Positions 6,996 to 15,871 of a stretch of 64,000 nucleotides of DNA are shown piece by piece. Below the pieces are notes generated by a model. That model had not been told where the DNA came from. It saw only the letters and a program-made list of their open reading frames with translations, and searched no databases. The DNA is taken from assembly GCF_900589395.1 (NCBI RefSeq), contig NZ_UUIS01000084.1, forward strand, positions 1-64,000. Direction: 5' to 3'. A program made the translations under genes and the position numbers. Position 1 is the stretch's first letter. Each line of letters starts with the position of its first letter. Source of the DNA: Pseudomonas viridiflava (GTDB taxonomy: Bacteria > Pseudomonadota > Gammaproteobacteria > Pseudomonadales > Pseudomonadaceae).

Positions 6996-9779
6996 CTAAA
7001 GCGCACCGCCACCCGGCAGGTTCTGGACCAATAACCGCTGCGCCTCCAGCACATCTGGCGTCCGGCTGTGCGCTTCAAACCCTTCCAGCACCGGCTCCAG
7101 CAAAGTCCTGGCCTGTTCCGGCCGTAGCCTGGCCAGGCTCAGGGCACTGCGCAACTGCCACGCCAGCGCGCCTTGCTGGCGGGCGATGACCAGGGCCTGC
7201 TGCAGCAGGGCCTGAGCGGCGTTGATGTCCTGTTCCTCGCTGGGTGCCAGCAGGTTTTCGGCCCGGCAGCGCAGGATCTCTGCGGCGCACCAGCCGGCTT
7301 CGCCTTGCTGGGCGCGTTCCAGTTGCGCCTGATCAATCACGCTGCCGCGCAAGGTCAGCAGGATGTCGCTGAGCAATCCGCTGGCAGGGCCGGCGGGTGC
7401 GTCGGGCAGGCCGAGCAGGCGGGCGTAATGCCGGCCCCAGGTATGAAACAGCAGCACCCCATGCTTGTGGGTCTGGGCCAGCAATTGCGTGACCCGCTCA
7501 CGGGCGTGGTCAGTGCGCCCGGACCACAGGGCGATGGGACAGCCGGCCAGGGCCAGGGTGTAGCAGATCGACAGGCCGTGGTCGATCTGCACGGCAATCT
7601 CCAGCGCCTGGTCGGCCACGCGCTGCGCCTCGAGCGGCTGGCCTTGCAGCCAGAGAATGCGGGCCAGGCCGGTCAGGGTGGCCACGCTCTGTTCGTACTG
7701 GATGCCAAAGCCACGGCTGAAGCGGTTGTGCTGGCCGCTGTGGGCCAGGCGCTGCAAGACGTTTTCGGCCTGTTGCCGGGCCAGGATCTGCTGCCCTTCA
7801 TAGTGCAGGGCCAGCAGGCGCAGGCGGTGGGCGCTGAGGTTGGTCACCGGGTCCAGGTCCAGCCCCAACTGGTCAAACGTGCGGCTTTGCAGCAGCGCGG
7901 CCGGGTAGTCGCCACGGCACAGGTAGACCGTCATCTGCCCGGAAATGGCCCGCAACCGGCCGGCCGGGTCATCGAGCTGATCGGCCAGGCGCAGGGCGTC
8001 GACAAAGGCGTCCATGGTTTCCAGGCCCGGCCCACGGCTGTGATAGCTGAAACTGCCCAGGGCCAGGCGCAGTTGCAATTCCAGCGGGCGGTCAGGCCCT
8101 GCGGCGTGCTGCAGGCCCAGCAAGGCCTTGCGCACGTACACGCCATGTTCCTTGAGCCGCGACAGCTCCTGCCACAGCGGCGCGGAGTGCGCCACCAGGG
8201 CGGTGGCCAGCGCCTGCGGGCCTTCGCCGTTCAGGCCCCAGTCGAGCACTTCGCGCACATCTTCCAGGCTGCGGGTATAGCGCTCCAGCCATTGCTGGGT
8301 GGGCAGGTGCTCCCAGTCCTCACGCGCCTGCTGCATCAAGGCCAGGCAATGTTCGGCATGACGCTCCAGCGTGGCGGGCAGCTCACCGCACTGACGCAGT
8401 TTTTCCAGGGCGTAGTGCCGCGTGGTGTCGAGCAAGCGGTAGAGCACGTGCTCATCGCCGGCCTCGACATTGAGCAGCGACTTGGCCACCAGTTGGCTGA
8501 TGGTGGCGTACAGCGCCTCGACCGGCCGCGAAGGGTCACCGGCCACGGCCAGCGCCGAGGCCAGGCTAAAGCGGTCCTTGAACACCGCCAGCCGGCTCAG
8601 GCAGCGTTGTTCGGCGGGTTCAAGCAGGTGAAAGCTCCAGTCCAGGGTGGCCAGCAGGGTCTGATGCCGGCCGGTGCTGTCGGGATGACCGCTGATCAGC
8701 TCCCCGGGGTTGTGCTGCAACTGGGCCTGCAAGTCCGACAGGCTCAGGTTGGCCACCTGCGCGGCGGCCAGTTCGATGGCCAGCGGAATGCCGTCCAGGC
8801 GCCGGCAGATGTCGCCGGCCATGGCCAGGGTGACGCGGTTGGCCTCGAACTGCTCCTGGCAGCTCATGGCGCGCTCGATGAACAGTTGCAGCGCCGGAAA
8901 GTCGAGCGCGTGCAGGTCGCCGGCCTGATCGAGCGGCGGGCAGGCGAGGGCATCCAGGCGCTGGATCAACTCGCCCTCGGCGCGCAGGTGCTCGCGGCTG
9001 GTGGTCAGGATGCAGACGTGCGGGGCGCTGCGCAGCACCCGCTCGCACAGCAGCGCGGTGGCATCGATCAGGTGCTCGCAGTTGTCGATGACCAGCAGCA
9101 GGTGTTTATCGCGCAGCCAGGCACAGAGCTGGCCCAGCGGGTCGCCGTCATCGGGGGCCAGGTCGAACAGGGCCGCCAGGTGCGCGGCCAGCAGCAGCGG
9201 GTCGCTCAGCGGCGCCAACTCCAGCAGGCGGATACCGTCGCGGTAATGGCCGATCAGTTGCTCGGCCACGCGCAGCGCCACCGAGGTCTTGCCGATCCCG
9301 CCGGGGCCGGTGAGGGTGATCAGGCGCTGGCTTTGCAGGGCGTGCACCAGCGTGTCGACCACGGGCTGGCGGCCGATCATGCGCGCCCGGCGCAGGGGCA
9401 GGTTGTGGTCGGCGTTCAGCGGTGTGGCAGGTTTGTCATGGGGGGCGTGGTGCTGCACGCGGGTCACCGGCGCCACCAGGCTGTAGCCGCGCTGGGCCAC
9501 GGTGACGATGTAGCGCTGGCCGCTCTGGCCATCGCCCAGTGCCTTGCGCAAGCCGGCCATGTGCACCCGCAGGTTGCTGTCTTCGACCACGCTGGTGGGC
9601 CAGACCCGGTTCATCAGGTGCTGGCGGCTGATGACTTCGCCGGGCTGCTCCAGCAGCACCAGCAGGATGTCCAGCGCACGGCTGCCCAGGCGCAACGGCT
9701 GGTCAGCGTCCAGCACCAGGCGCTGTTGGGGGTAGATACGGTAAGGGCCGAATTGCAGGGCCTGTTCGGGCATGGGCAT
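6996..9779 (-). CDS. Winged-helix / STAND-ATPase regulator with C-terminal helical repeats
   Basis: A 927-residue regulator. An OmpR-type winged helix occupies about residues 5-105 (LGSRALDILLVLLE, AGLRKALGDG, QRGYSLVAPV). An NB-ARC-like ATPase follows, with Walker A GPGGIGKT near 155 and Walker B LLLVIDNCEHL near 230. A long alpha-helical, TPR-like C-terminal half is rich in Leu, Ala and Gln. This is the MalT/AfsR-like STAND layout. ATG 9779 was chosen over the long upstream frame because that frame runs through the AraC gene at 9821-10276 in a different reading frame. It shares the first two domains with the 486-residue gene at 5383-6843, which is convergent. It is probably co-transcribed with the AraC-type gene 41 bases upstream. 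Confidence 0.88.
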   Translation of the reverse strand: MPMPEQALQFGPYRIYPQQRLVLDADQPLRLGSRALDILLVLLEQPGEVISRQHLMNRVWPTSVVEDSNLRVHMAGLRKALGDGQSGQRYIVTVAQRGYSLVAPVTRVQHHAPHDKPATPLNADHNLPLRRARMIGRQPVVDTLVHALQSQRLITLTGPGGIGKTSVALRVAEQLIGHYRDGIRLLELAPLSDPLLLAAHLAALFDLAPDDGDPLGQLCAWLRDKHLLLVIDNCEHLIDATALLCERVLRSAPHVCILTTSREHLRAEGELIQRLDALACPPLDQAGDLHALDFPALQLFIERAMSCQEQFEANRVTLAMAGDICRRLDGIPLAIELAAAQVANLSLSDLQAQLQHNPGELISGHPDSTGRHQTLLATLDWSFHLLEPAEQRCLSRLAVFKDRFSLASALAVAGDPSRPVEALYATISQLVAKSLLNVEAGDEHVLYRLLDTTRHYALEKLRQCGELPATLERHAEHCLALMQQAREDWEHLPTQQWLERYTRSLEDVREVLDWGLNGEGPQALATALVAHSAPLWQELSRLKEHGVYVRKALLGLQHAAGPDRPLELQLRLALGSFSYHSRGPGLETMDAFVDALRLADQLDDPAGRLRAISGQMTVYLCRGDYPAALLQSRTFDQLGLDLDPVTNLSAHRLRLLALHYEGQQILARQQAENVLQRLAHSGQHNRFSRGFGIQYEQSVATLTGLARILWLQGQPLEAQRVADQALEIAVQIDHGLSICYTLALAGCPIALWSGRTDHARERVTQLLAQTHKHGVLLFHTWGRHYARLLGLPDAPAGPASGLLSDILLTLRGSVIDQAQLERAQQGEAGWCAAEILRCRAENLLAPSEEQDINAAQALLQQALVIARQQGALAWQLRSALSLARLRPEQARTLLEPVLEGFEAHSRTPDVLEAQRLLVQNLPGGGAL

Positions 9780-9820
9780 CAATGCCGGGTTCCTGTCCTG
9801 GAAAGGGGCAACGGTAAGGG

Positions 9821-10276
9821 TCAGATCGCAGGCTGTACGTGGGTCGCCTGATGCTTTTTGAGCGCATGGCCGCGCCAGGTCAAGGGGGTAATGCCTTCGC
9901 TGCGCGAGAAGATATGCGAAAAGTGCGACTGGTCGCAAAAGCCGCATTCCTGACTGATCTGGGTCAGGCTCATGCCGCTGTGGGCGATCAGGCATTTGGC
10001 GCGCAGGATACGCTGTTCGCGTATCCATTCCTGCGGCGACAGGCCGGTGCTGCATTTGAAGGCCCGGGAAAAATAACTGCGCGACAGGGCGCACGCACGG
10101 GCCAGTTCGGTGACTTCGATGTTTTCGCCGAGGTTGTCCAGAATCAATTGCTTGGCCAGCTTTTCACGCCAGGGCGTGAGACCGCCGCTGGCGGCGTGCA
10201 CGGTGTGTTCGCGACGATGCGCGTACTCACAGGTCTGGCAGGGCGACTGAAGTTGAACGCGGGAATTTTGAATCAT
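9821..10276 (-). CDS. AraC-type HTH regulator (151 aa)
   Basis: A short AraC-family protein made mostly of the DNA-binding domain. Residues about 35-140 form the double helix-turn-helix (ELARACALSRSYFSRAFK and ISQECGFCDQSHFSHIFSR). There is no sensor domain, only a 30-residue N-terminus with a CxxC pair (CQTC). AAGGAC precedes the ATG by about eight bases. It is the first gene of a probable two-gene unit with the large winged-helix ATPase downstream. Such short, sensorless members of the family usually act on nearby or stress genes; its targets are not visible here. Confidence 0.88.
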   Translation of the reverse strand: MIQNSRVQLQSPCQTCEYAHRREHTVHAASGGLTPWREKLAKQLILDNLGENIEVTELARACALSRSYFSRAFKCSTGLSPQEWIREQRILRAKCLIAHSGMSLTQISQECGFCDQSHFSHIFSRSEGITPLTWRGHALKKHQATHVQPAI

Positions 10277-10444
10277 GGTTAATGTCCTTAATTCTCGGGG
10301 CGGCTATCGGGCCTTGAACAGGACTCGCACTTTCAACAGATTGATGTTTGCGCTGAGAAGCCCATTCTTGACGCCGCGAGCAGGACTGACGAGTTAATCG
10401 TTGTTAATTTTGTTAAGGCCTTTCACATCCCGCTTCATCAACCG
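10277..10444. other. Intergenic region upstream of the AraC-type gene
   Basis: AT-richer sequence with TTAATCGTTGTTAATTTTGTTAA near 10395-10417 (two TTGTTAA-like steps), probably holding the promoter of the minus-strand AraC-type gene. No coding frame is supported. It continues into the AT-rich motif and the REP pair. Confidence 0.45.
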
Positions 10445-10468
10445 CAAAATAATTTACTGATTTTATTG
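10445..10468. repeat. AT-rich 24-bp motif flanking a REP
   Basis: Begins CAAAATAATTTACTGA and ends TTTTATTG. It matches 14449-14472 and 41448-41471 and ends 19 bases before the REP head, the same spacing as in the other two places. Confidence 0.75.
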
Positions 10469-10487
10469 AGCTTGAAAAAAATCACCT

Positions 10488-10594
10488 GTGGGAGGCGGCT
10501 TGCCGGCGATTGAGCGCGAAGCGCTCGCAGAAACCTGTGAAACACTGCAGATTTACGACGGCTACGCAGCCGATCGCCGCCCGGCCGCTCCTGC
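10488..10594. repeat. REP pair, GTGG-headed
   Basis: Starts GTGGGAGGCGGCTTGCCGGCG, with the internal text GAAGCGCTCGCAGAAA and GATTTACGACGGCTACGCAG shared with the other REP spacers. The right arm is degenerate (CGCCCGGCCGCTCCTGC). Confidence 0.75.
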
Positions 10595-10640
10595 ATCGGC
10601 CCCGTGTTTGCTGCGCGACAGCGCTGCGCCTTGGCGGCGG

Positions 10641-12071
10641 TCAGGTGCGCCGTTGCAGCCAGCTCAGGAAGCCGTTCTTGCGCGCCGGGGCCGGGCGCGC
10701 CAGCAGCACGCCCTGGCTGTTGCTCTGGCGCACGGCCTGGAGCTTGTTGAAGGCGCGGGTGACCTGCTTGCACTGTTCGAGCGAGGCGCGGGCGATCTCT
10801 TTGTCGATGCGGTAGATGATGCTGGAGGTCAGCGCCGTGAAGCAGGCTTCGGACGGGGTGTCGGCGAGGATGCCCTGTTCGCCCATGATCTCGCTGGGGC
10901 CCATGCGCCCGGCTTCGACGCGTTGCTCGCCGTCGGCCACGGCCACACTGACCACGCCGGTGCCGATCACGTACAGCGACCCGGAGACTTCGTTGAGGTC
11001 CAGCACCACCTGGCCGGCCACGAACTGTTCGGCGGTCATCGATTCGGCCAGCCGATCGCGTTCTTCTTCGCTCAACGAGCGGAACACCTTGACCTCATCG
11101 AGCAGGGCACGGGCCCTTGAAGTCGGCACCGCGTTGCCTTCGGTCTGGCGAATGATGCCGGCCGCTTCCAGATGGCGGTGCGCCAGGTCGAACAACTGGT
11201 TGCGCACCTCACCCTTGCGCGACAGTTCGGCGATGAAACCGCTGGCCACGTATTCGGCCATGGTTTCGCCCGATTCCTTGAGCACTACCTTGGGCGCCGG
11301 GTTCAGCAGCAGGCTGTCGCTGCCCTGCAAGGCGCGGTTCAAGGCGTCCAGCACCCGCCGTGGGCGCACCTGCTTGGGCACCTGGATGCTGATCGACACC
11401 CCGTGCATATGGGTCGGGCGGCTGAGGTTGACGATCTTGGCCTTGGCCGCCACCGAGTTGGGCACCACGGCAGTGGCGCCGGCGCTGGTCTGCAGGTGAG
11501 TGGCGCGCCAGTCGACGTCGATCACCTTGCCTTCCACGCCATCGATGCTCACCCAGTCGTCGACCTGATACGGCTTGGTGGTGTTGAGCACGATGCCGCT
11601 GAATACATCGCTCAGCGTGCTCTGCAAGGCCAGGCCGACAATGATGGCGACCGCTCCGGAAGTGGCCAGCAGGCCCTTGACCGGCAACTCCAGCACATAA
11701 CCGGCCGCCGCGACCACACAGGCCAGGAAGATCAGCGCGCCGAACACATCCTGCAGCAGGCGTCCACTCTGGCCGATGCGGCGCATCAGCATCAGCCCGA
11801 TCAGCACGGTCATGACCCTGGCTGCAAACAGCCACCAGCCAATCGCCAGCGCTGTGGCGCCCAGTTGCATCACGCTGTCGTCACCCCAGGCGGGCGCCAG
11901 CAACGGGCTGATGCCTGAGTTGATCAGCAGGCTGCTGTAGGCCATGAACAGCGCCAGGCGCAACGCTACCCGGACTACGCGCAGGTGCTGCGCGAGCAGG
12001 TACCAGAGCACTACGTCGGCCAGCAGGATCAGGGCACTCCACAGCAGCGGATGATTGAGCAACAGGGACAT
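10641..12071 (-). CDS. MscS-family channel with C-terminal cyclic-nucleotide-binding domain
   Basis: A 476-residue inner-membrane protein. About four hydrophobic helices lie in residues 1-150. The MscS pore and beta domain (SGAVAIIVGLALQSTLSDVFSGIVL, VVPNSVAAKAKIVNLSRP) follow to about 300. A cyclic-nucleotide-binding jelly roll occupies about 330-450 (FVAGQVVLDLNEVSGSLYVIGTGVVSV, then MGEQGILADTPSEACFTAL). It would gate on membrane tension and be tuned by a bound nucleotide, as described for bacterial cyclic-nucleotide-gated channels of the MscS type. A GGAG precedes the ATG by eight bases. It stands alone between REP elements and the hydrolase gene. Confidence 0.9.
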   Translation of the reverse strand: MSLLLNHPLLWSALILLADVVLWYLLAQHLRVVRVALRLALFMAYSSLLINSGISPLLAPAWGDDSVMQLGATALAIGWWLFAARVMTVLIGLMLMRRIGQSGRLLQDVFGALIFLACVVAAAGYVLELPVKGLLATSGAVAIIVGLALQSTLSDVFSGIVLNTTKPYQVDDWVSIDGVEGKVIDVDWRATHLQTSAGATAVVPNSVAAKAKIVNLSRPTHMHGVSISIQVPKQVRPRRVLDALNRALQGSDSLLLNPAPKVVLKESGETMAEYVASGFIAELSRKGEVRNQLFDLAHRHLEAAGIIRQTEGNAVPTSRARALLDEVKVFRSLSEEERDRLAESMTAEQFVAGQVVLDLNEVSGSLYVIGTGVVSVAVADGEQRVEAGRMGPSEIMGEQGILADTPSEACFTALTSSIIYRIDKEIARASLEQCKQVTRAFNKLQAVRQSNSQGVLLARPAPARKNGFLSWLQRRT

Positions 12072-12229
12072 GACGGTGGCTCCATGAAAAATCGGTTTAT
12101 GGCAAGGCCTGCATACGGCAGGGGGTCCATTTGCGGCTCAGGCAGATCGCCGCCAGGCCGGCCCTGCGGATGTTCGATCACCCGCAAAGGCCAGGCGGTG
12201 GGTTCACCGTCTGGCCAGGGGGGTTGCGA

Positions 12230-13249
12230 TCAGTTGAGGTGGGCCTTGAGTTCGTCGGCGGCCTGGCGCATGGCCGTGCGCACTTGCGGCACATGGCTGA
12301 GCGGGTTGAGTAGGCCGTAGTCGTGGATCATGCCGTTATAGCGCACGCTGGTGACCGGCACGCCGGCGGCGTCAAGCTTGCGGGCATAGGCTTCGCCTTC
12401 ATCGCGCAGCACATCGAACTCGGCAGTCTGCACCAGCGCCGGCGGCAGGCCGCGCAGTTGCTCGGGTGTTGCCTGCAGGGGCGAGGCATGCACCTGGGCG
12501 CGCTCGGCCGGGTTGGTGGTGTAGTTGTCCCAGAACCACTTCATCATGTTGCGGGTCAGGAAGTGACCTTCGGCAAACTGGCCGTAGGAGCCGTCATCGA
12601 AATGGGCATCGGTCACCGGCCACAGCAGCAGCTGGAAGCGCAGGGCCGGGGCTTTCTGTTCCTTGGCCATCAGCGCCACGACCGCCGCCATGTTGCCGCC
12701 GACGCTGTTGCCGGCCACCGCCAGGCGCTTGCCGTCGACGCCGATCTGTTTGCCATGCTCGGCCACCCAGCGGGTCGCGGCATAGGCCTGGTTGATCGCG
12801 GTCGGGTACTGCGCTTCAGGCGAGGGGGTGTAATCGACGTACACCGCCACCGCGCCGGAGCCGACCACCAGGTCGCGGATCAGCCGCTGGTGAGTGGGGA
12901 AGTCGCCCAGCACCCAGCCGCCGCCGTGGAAGAACATGAACACTGGCAGGTCACCCTTGACCTTGGCCGGACGCACGATCTGCAACGTGATGGCCTGGCC
13001 GTCGGCCTGGATGGTGCGCTGGCTGACTTCGATACCTGACAGGTCGACCTTGACCGACGCCTGGGCGCCGGTCAGCACCGCACGGGCGTCCTTGGGGCTC
13101 ATCTGCTCCAGCGGCTTGCCACCGCCGGCGGCCAGGGCGTCGAGAAACGCCTGAGTGTCCTGCTCGACGCCTGGGCTGCCGGCGGCGAAGGCGGCGTTGA
13201 CAGACAGGGCCAGGAGGCTGGCGGCGAGGGTCTTGTGGATCAGGTTCAT
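12230..13249 (-). CDS. Secreted alpha/beta hydrolase (HSL/GDXG lipase family)
   Basis: A 339-residue protein with an export signal (residues 1-23, ending NAAFAAG). The hormone-sensitive-lipase layout is clear: oxyanion motif HGGG at 108-111, nucleophile elbow GNSVGG at 180-185 with Ser182, and acid and His residues in EFDVLRDEG and MIHDYG near the C-terminus. The elbow has Asn-Ser-Val in place of the common Asp-Ser-Ala. It probably cleaves short acyl esters in the periplasm or outside. It is divergent from the LysR gene at 13396, with a 146-base gap, so that regulator is the likely controller. Confidence 0.9.
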   Translation of the reverse strand: MNLIHKTLAASLLALSVNAAFAAGSPGVEQDTQAFLDALAAGGGKPLEQMSPKDARAVLTGAQASVKVDLSGIEVSQRTIQADGQAITLQIVRPAKVKGDLPVFMFFHGGGWVLGDFPTHQRLIRDLVVGSGAVAVYVDYTPSPEAQYPTAINQAYAATRWVAEHGKQIGVDGKRLAVAGNSVGGNMAAVVALMAKEQKAPALRFQLLLWPVTDAHFDDGSYGQFAEGHFLTRNMMKWFWDNYTTNPAERAQVHASPLQATPEQLRGLPPALVQTAEFDVLRDEGEAYARKLDAAGVPVTSVRYNGMIHDYGLLNPLSHVPQVRTAMRQAADELKAHLN

Positions 13250-13395
13250 GGTCGATTCCTTGCGTATTCAATGAGGTAAGAAGTCGGTAGGGCTGCTGGC
13301 CTATGGCCTCAGCTGCACCGTGGACACAGATTAATTTGCTGCTGAAATGAGAAAAAGCGGTTATAAAGCGTTTAGCTGTCAACCTGGACGAGACA

Positions 13396-14295
13396 ATGAA
13401 CCCTTTTGAAGACATGCGTATCTTTTGCCAGGTCATGGAATCAGGCAGTTTCACCGCCGCTTCCGAGAAGCTGGGGCTGTCCAAGCAGTTCGTCAGTCGG
13501 CGCCTGATGCAGCTTGAAGAGCGTCTGGGCGTGCGCCTGCTCAACCGCTCGACCCGGCGCCTGGACGTCACGCCGCTGGGGCAGAGCTACTACGAATCGT
13601 CACTGCGCCTGCTCAGCGAGGTCGAGCAGGTCGAGCAGGGCATTGCCGGGCAGAACAGCGAGCCGCGGGGCACTATCCGCGTCAGTGCGCCGCTGTCGTT
13701 TGCCATTGCCCACCTGGGCTGCCTGGTGCCGCTGTTCCTGCAACGTCATCGCGAAGTGTCGATGGAAATCGACCTCAGCGACCGGCCGGTGGACCTGATC
13801 AGCGAAGGCTACGACCTGGTGCTGCGCATCGGCATCCTGGAAGACTCCTCGCTGGTGGCGCGCCGCATCGCGACCATCGAGCGGGTGTATTGCGCCAGCC
13901 CCGTGTACCTGGCCGAACGCGGCCATCCCGCCGTCCCCGAAGACCTGCTTGACCACGATTGCCTGCCCTACGGCCACAGCCGCCAGGTGCAATGGCGCTT
14001 CGAAGGCCCCGGCAAGCCCACTGTGCTCAACGTCACCGGGCGCATGCGCGTCAACAACGGCGACCTGCTGCGCGATGCGGCGATTGCCGGGCTGGGCGTC
14101 ACTTACCTGCCGACCTTCATCGTCGGCGCCGCCCTGCGCGCCGGCAGCCTGGTGCCGGTGCTCGACGCCCTGCGCCCGGCGCCTTTGACGCTCTCGGCGG
14201 TGTACCCGCAGCATCGCCAGACCTCCCGACCGGTACAGGCCTTCATCGAGTTCCTGCGCGAAAAACTCGAAGGCAGCATCGAAGCCGGCTTGTAG
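13396..14295 (+). CDS. LysR family transcriptional regulator
   Basis: A 299-residue LysR regulator of the CrgA/AaeR-like branch. The N-terminal winged helix-turn-helix covers residues 1-60 (FCQVMESGSFTAASEKLGLSKQFVSRRLMQLEERLGVRLLNRSTRRL in the protein, given only in part by family). The effector domain follows to about 290. It is divergent from the alpha/beta hydrolase gene. The stop codon TAG (14293-14295) is the TAG of the GTAGGAGC head of the REP pair that begins at 14292, so the last residues Glu-Ala-Gly-Leu may be set by repeat insertion. Confidence 0.9.
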   Translation: MNPFEDMRIFCQVMESGSFTAASEKLGLSKQFVSRRLMQLEERLGVRLLNRSTRRLDVTPLGQSYYESSLRLLSEVEQVEQGIAGQNSEPRGTIRVSAPLSFAIAHLGCLVPLFLQRHREVSMEIDLSDRPVDLISEGYDLVLRIGILEDSSLVARRIATIERVYCASPVYLAERGHPAVPEDLLDHDCLPYGHSRQVQWRFEGPGKPTVLNVTGRMRVNNGDLLRDAAIAGLGVTYLPTFIVGAALRAGSLVPVLDALRPAPLTLSAVYPQHRQTSRPVQAFIEFLREKLEGSIEAGL

Positions 14296-14442
14296 GAGCG
14301 CGCTTGCCCGCGACCGAGTGCGTAGCAGTCGTAAAATTGCAGCGTTTCGCAGATCTTGAATGTGTTCGCAGCCGTAAGATTTTTGGCGTTTCGCAGATTT
14401 TGCGAGCGCTACGCACTCGGTCGCGGCTGAAGCCGCTCTCAT
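14292..14442. repeat. REP pair (BIME) overlapping the LysR stop codon
   Basis: Left arm GTAGGAGCGCGCTTGCCCG; right arm ends CGCACTCGGTCGCGGCTGAA. The longer spacer holds two GTTTCGCAGAT repeats. The first four bases overlap the end of the LysR gene. Confidence 0.85.
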
Positions 14443-14448
14443 CACACA

Positions 14449-14472
14449 CAAAGTAACTTATTGACTTTATTG
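14449..14472. repeat. AT-rich 24-bp motif flanking a REP
   Basis: Contains TAACTTATTGACTTTATTG. Matches 10445-10468 and 41448-41471. It ends 18 bases before the GTAG head at 14491. Confidence 0.75.
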
Positions 14473-14490
14473 GCTATAAAATTCACACCT

Positions 14491-14599
14491 GTAGGAGCCC
14501 GCTTGCCGGCGACCGAGTGCGCAGCGCTCGCAAAAAATTGTGGGGACGCTGCAATTTTACGACTGCTACGCACTCGGTCGCGGGCAAGCGCGCTCCTAC
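14491..14599. repeat. REP pair (BIME)
   Basis: GTAGGAGCCCGCTTGCCGGCG and its inverted partner CGGGCAAGCGCGCTCCTAC flank the common spacer (CGCAGCGCTCGCAAAA, AATTTTACGACTGCTACGC). It lies just past the stop of the OprD-type gene on the minus strand. Confidence 0.9.
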
Positions 14600-14623
14600 G
14601 GGGGGCGTGGGCAGTCCCGCGCT

Positions 14624-15871
14624 TCAACGCCCTGCGATGTCCCACGGGTACTGCACCACGATGTACACCCGGTCCAGGTCGTTGTTGCCCTGGGCGGCAT
14701 TGCCGCGATGGGTGACATACGACAGTTCAACCGACAGGTCCCTGGCCGGCCCTGAAGGCGCGGTCCAGGCCAGGGTCAGGTCGCGTTCCCAGTGTTTGCC
14801 GTCGCCAAGGGCGGTCTCGATGCCGCTGCCGCGCACGTAGCGGCCCATGACGCTCAGGCCCGGCCACAGCGTGGTCAGGTCACGGTCGTAGCGCAGTTGC
14901 CAGGATTGCTCGCCGGCCCCGTTGAAGTCGCTGTACTTGATCGAGTTGGCCAGGTAGATCGAGTCACCGCCGACAAAATCGAACGGCGTCTGCCCATGGA
15001 CCTTCTGGTAGCCCAGGCCCAGCGTCTGCCACTGATGGCGCAGCTTGAGCATCAGGCTCGATGCGGTGGTGGCAATTGCGCCGGCACTGGCCGTACCGGT
15101 GTCCAGGGTGCGGTACAGGTTGGCGTCCCACGATAAACGCGTGGTGCTGCCCAACGGGTGCGCGCCGTGCAGGTTGGCGTAGTACTGGCGCCAGGTGTCG
15201 CTCAATTGACCCATGTACAGCGCGCCGCCCAAGGGGCCTTCGGTGCGGCTTTCGATCCCGGCCAGGCTGACGCTGTGGCCGGCGGTGCTGGCCTGGTAGC
15301 CGTCGAAGTCGCCATGGCCGCTGGACTGGTTCTGGTTCTTGAAGGCCGTGAAATGCCCGGCCACCAAGCGCACACCCGGCACCTCAAGGCTGTCGAGCAA
15401 GCCGCCGCTGGCGTACTCCGGTTGCAGGCGTTTGTCGGCGGTGTCGAACACCGGGGTTTCGACTTCCATTTCGCCGAGTTTCAGTTGGGTCTGGCCCAGG
15501 CGCAGTTTCAACGACGCTCCGGCCGAGGAGTAATCAGGTTCTGCCCGGCCGTCGCTGTCCAGCGGCAACAGGCCAGTGCCGGCTGTGCCACGCCCGCTGT
15601 CCAGGCGCAGTCCGAGAAAGCCATGGGCCTCTACGCCCAGCCCGAAGGTGCCTGGCGTATAGCCGGAATCGAAACGGCCTATGAAGCCCTGGGCCCATTC
15701 CTGCTTGTAGCTCTGTGCGCGGACCCGGTCGTTGCGGTCGTCGTTGTGCAGAAAGTAATTGCGCAGCAGCACCGAGGCCTGGGCATCGGGCCACAGGCTG
15801 TTGTCGGCGGCGACGGCCGTGTGGGCCAGGGCGCTCAAGGCCAACCCGTTGAGCAGAAGAACAGCACGCAT
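14624..15871 (-). CDS. OprD family outer-membrane porin
   Basis: A 415-residue protein with a signal peptide (MRAVLLLNGLALSALAHTAV, cleaved near VAAD). It then shows the OprD pattern: acidic N-terminal strand with LLRNYFLHNDD and QEWAQGFIGRFDSGYTPGTFGLGVEAHGFLG (partial landmarks), alternating hydrophobic beta strands, and an aromatic C-terminal strand ending VQYPWDIAGR. Members form narrow 18-strand channels for amino acids or small organic acids. The substrate is unknown. It sits divergent from the molybdoenzyme gene at 16067, at the edge of the organosulfur region. Its 3' end is followed by two REP pairs. Confidence 0.9.
   Translation of the reverse strand: MRAVLLLNGLALSALAHTAVAADNSLWPDAQASVLLRNYFLHNDDRNDRVRAQSYKQEWAQGFIGRFDSGYTPGTFGLGVEAHGFLGLRLDSGRGTAGTGLLPLDSDGRAEPDYSSAGASLKLRLGQTQLKLGEMEVETPVFDTADKRLQPEYASGGLLDSLEVPGVRLVAGHFTAFKNQNQSSGHGDFDGYQASTAGHSVSLAGIESRTEGPLGGALYMGQLSDTWRQYYANLHGAHPLGSTTRLSWDANLYRTLDTGTASAGAIATTASSLMLKLRHQWQTLGLGYQKVHGQTPFDFVGGDSIYLANSIKYSDFNGAGEQSWQLRYDRDLTTLWPGLSVMGRYVRGSGIETALGDGKHWERDLTLAWTAPSGPARDLSVELSYVTHRGNAAQGNNDLDRVYIVVQYPWDIAGR

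Noticed and set aside
7173..9851. An 892-codon plus-strand open frame
   Set aside because: It is a mirror of the 927-residue winged-helix ATPase on the other strand; it is rich in Gln, Gly and His and has no family motif.
72..14599. REP clusters as a possible CRISPR array
   Set aside because: The units are inverted pairs with conserved spacers, not direct repeats with unique spacers, and no cas genes are present.
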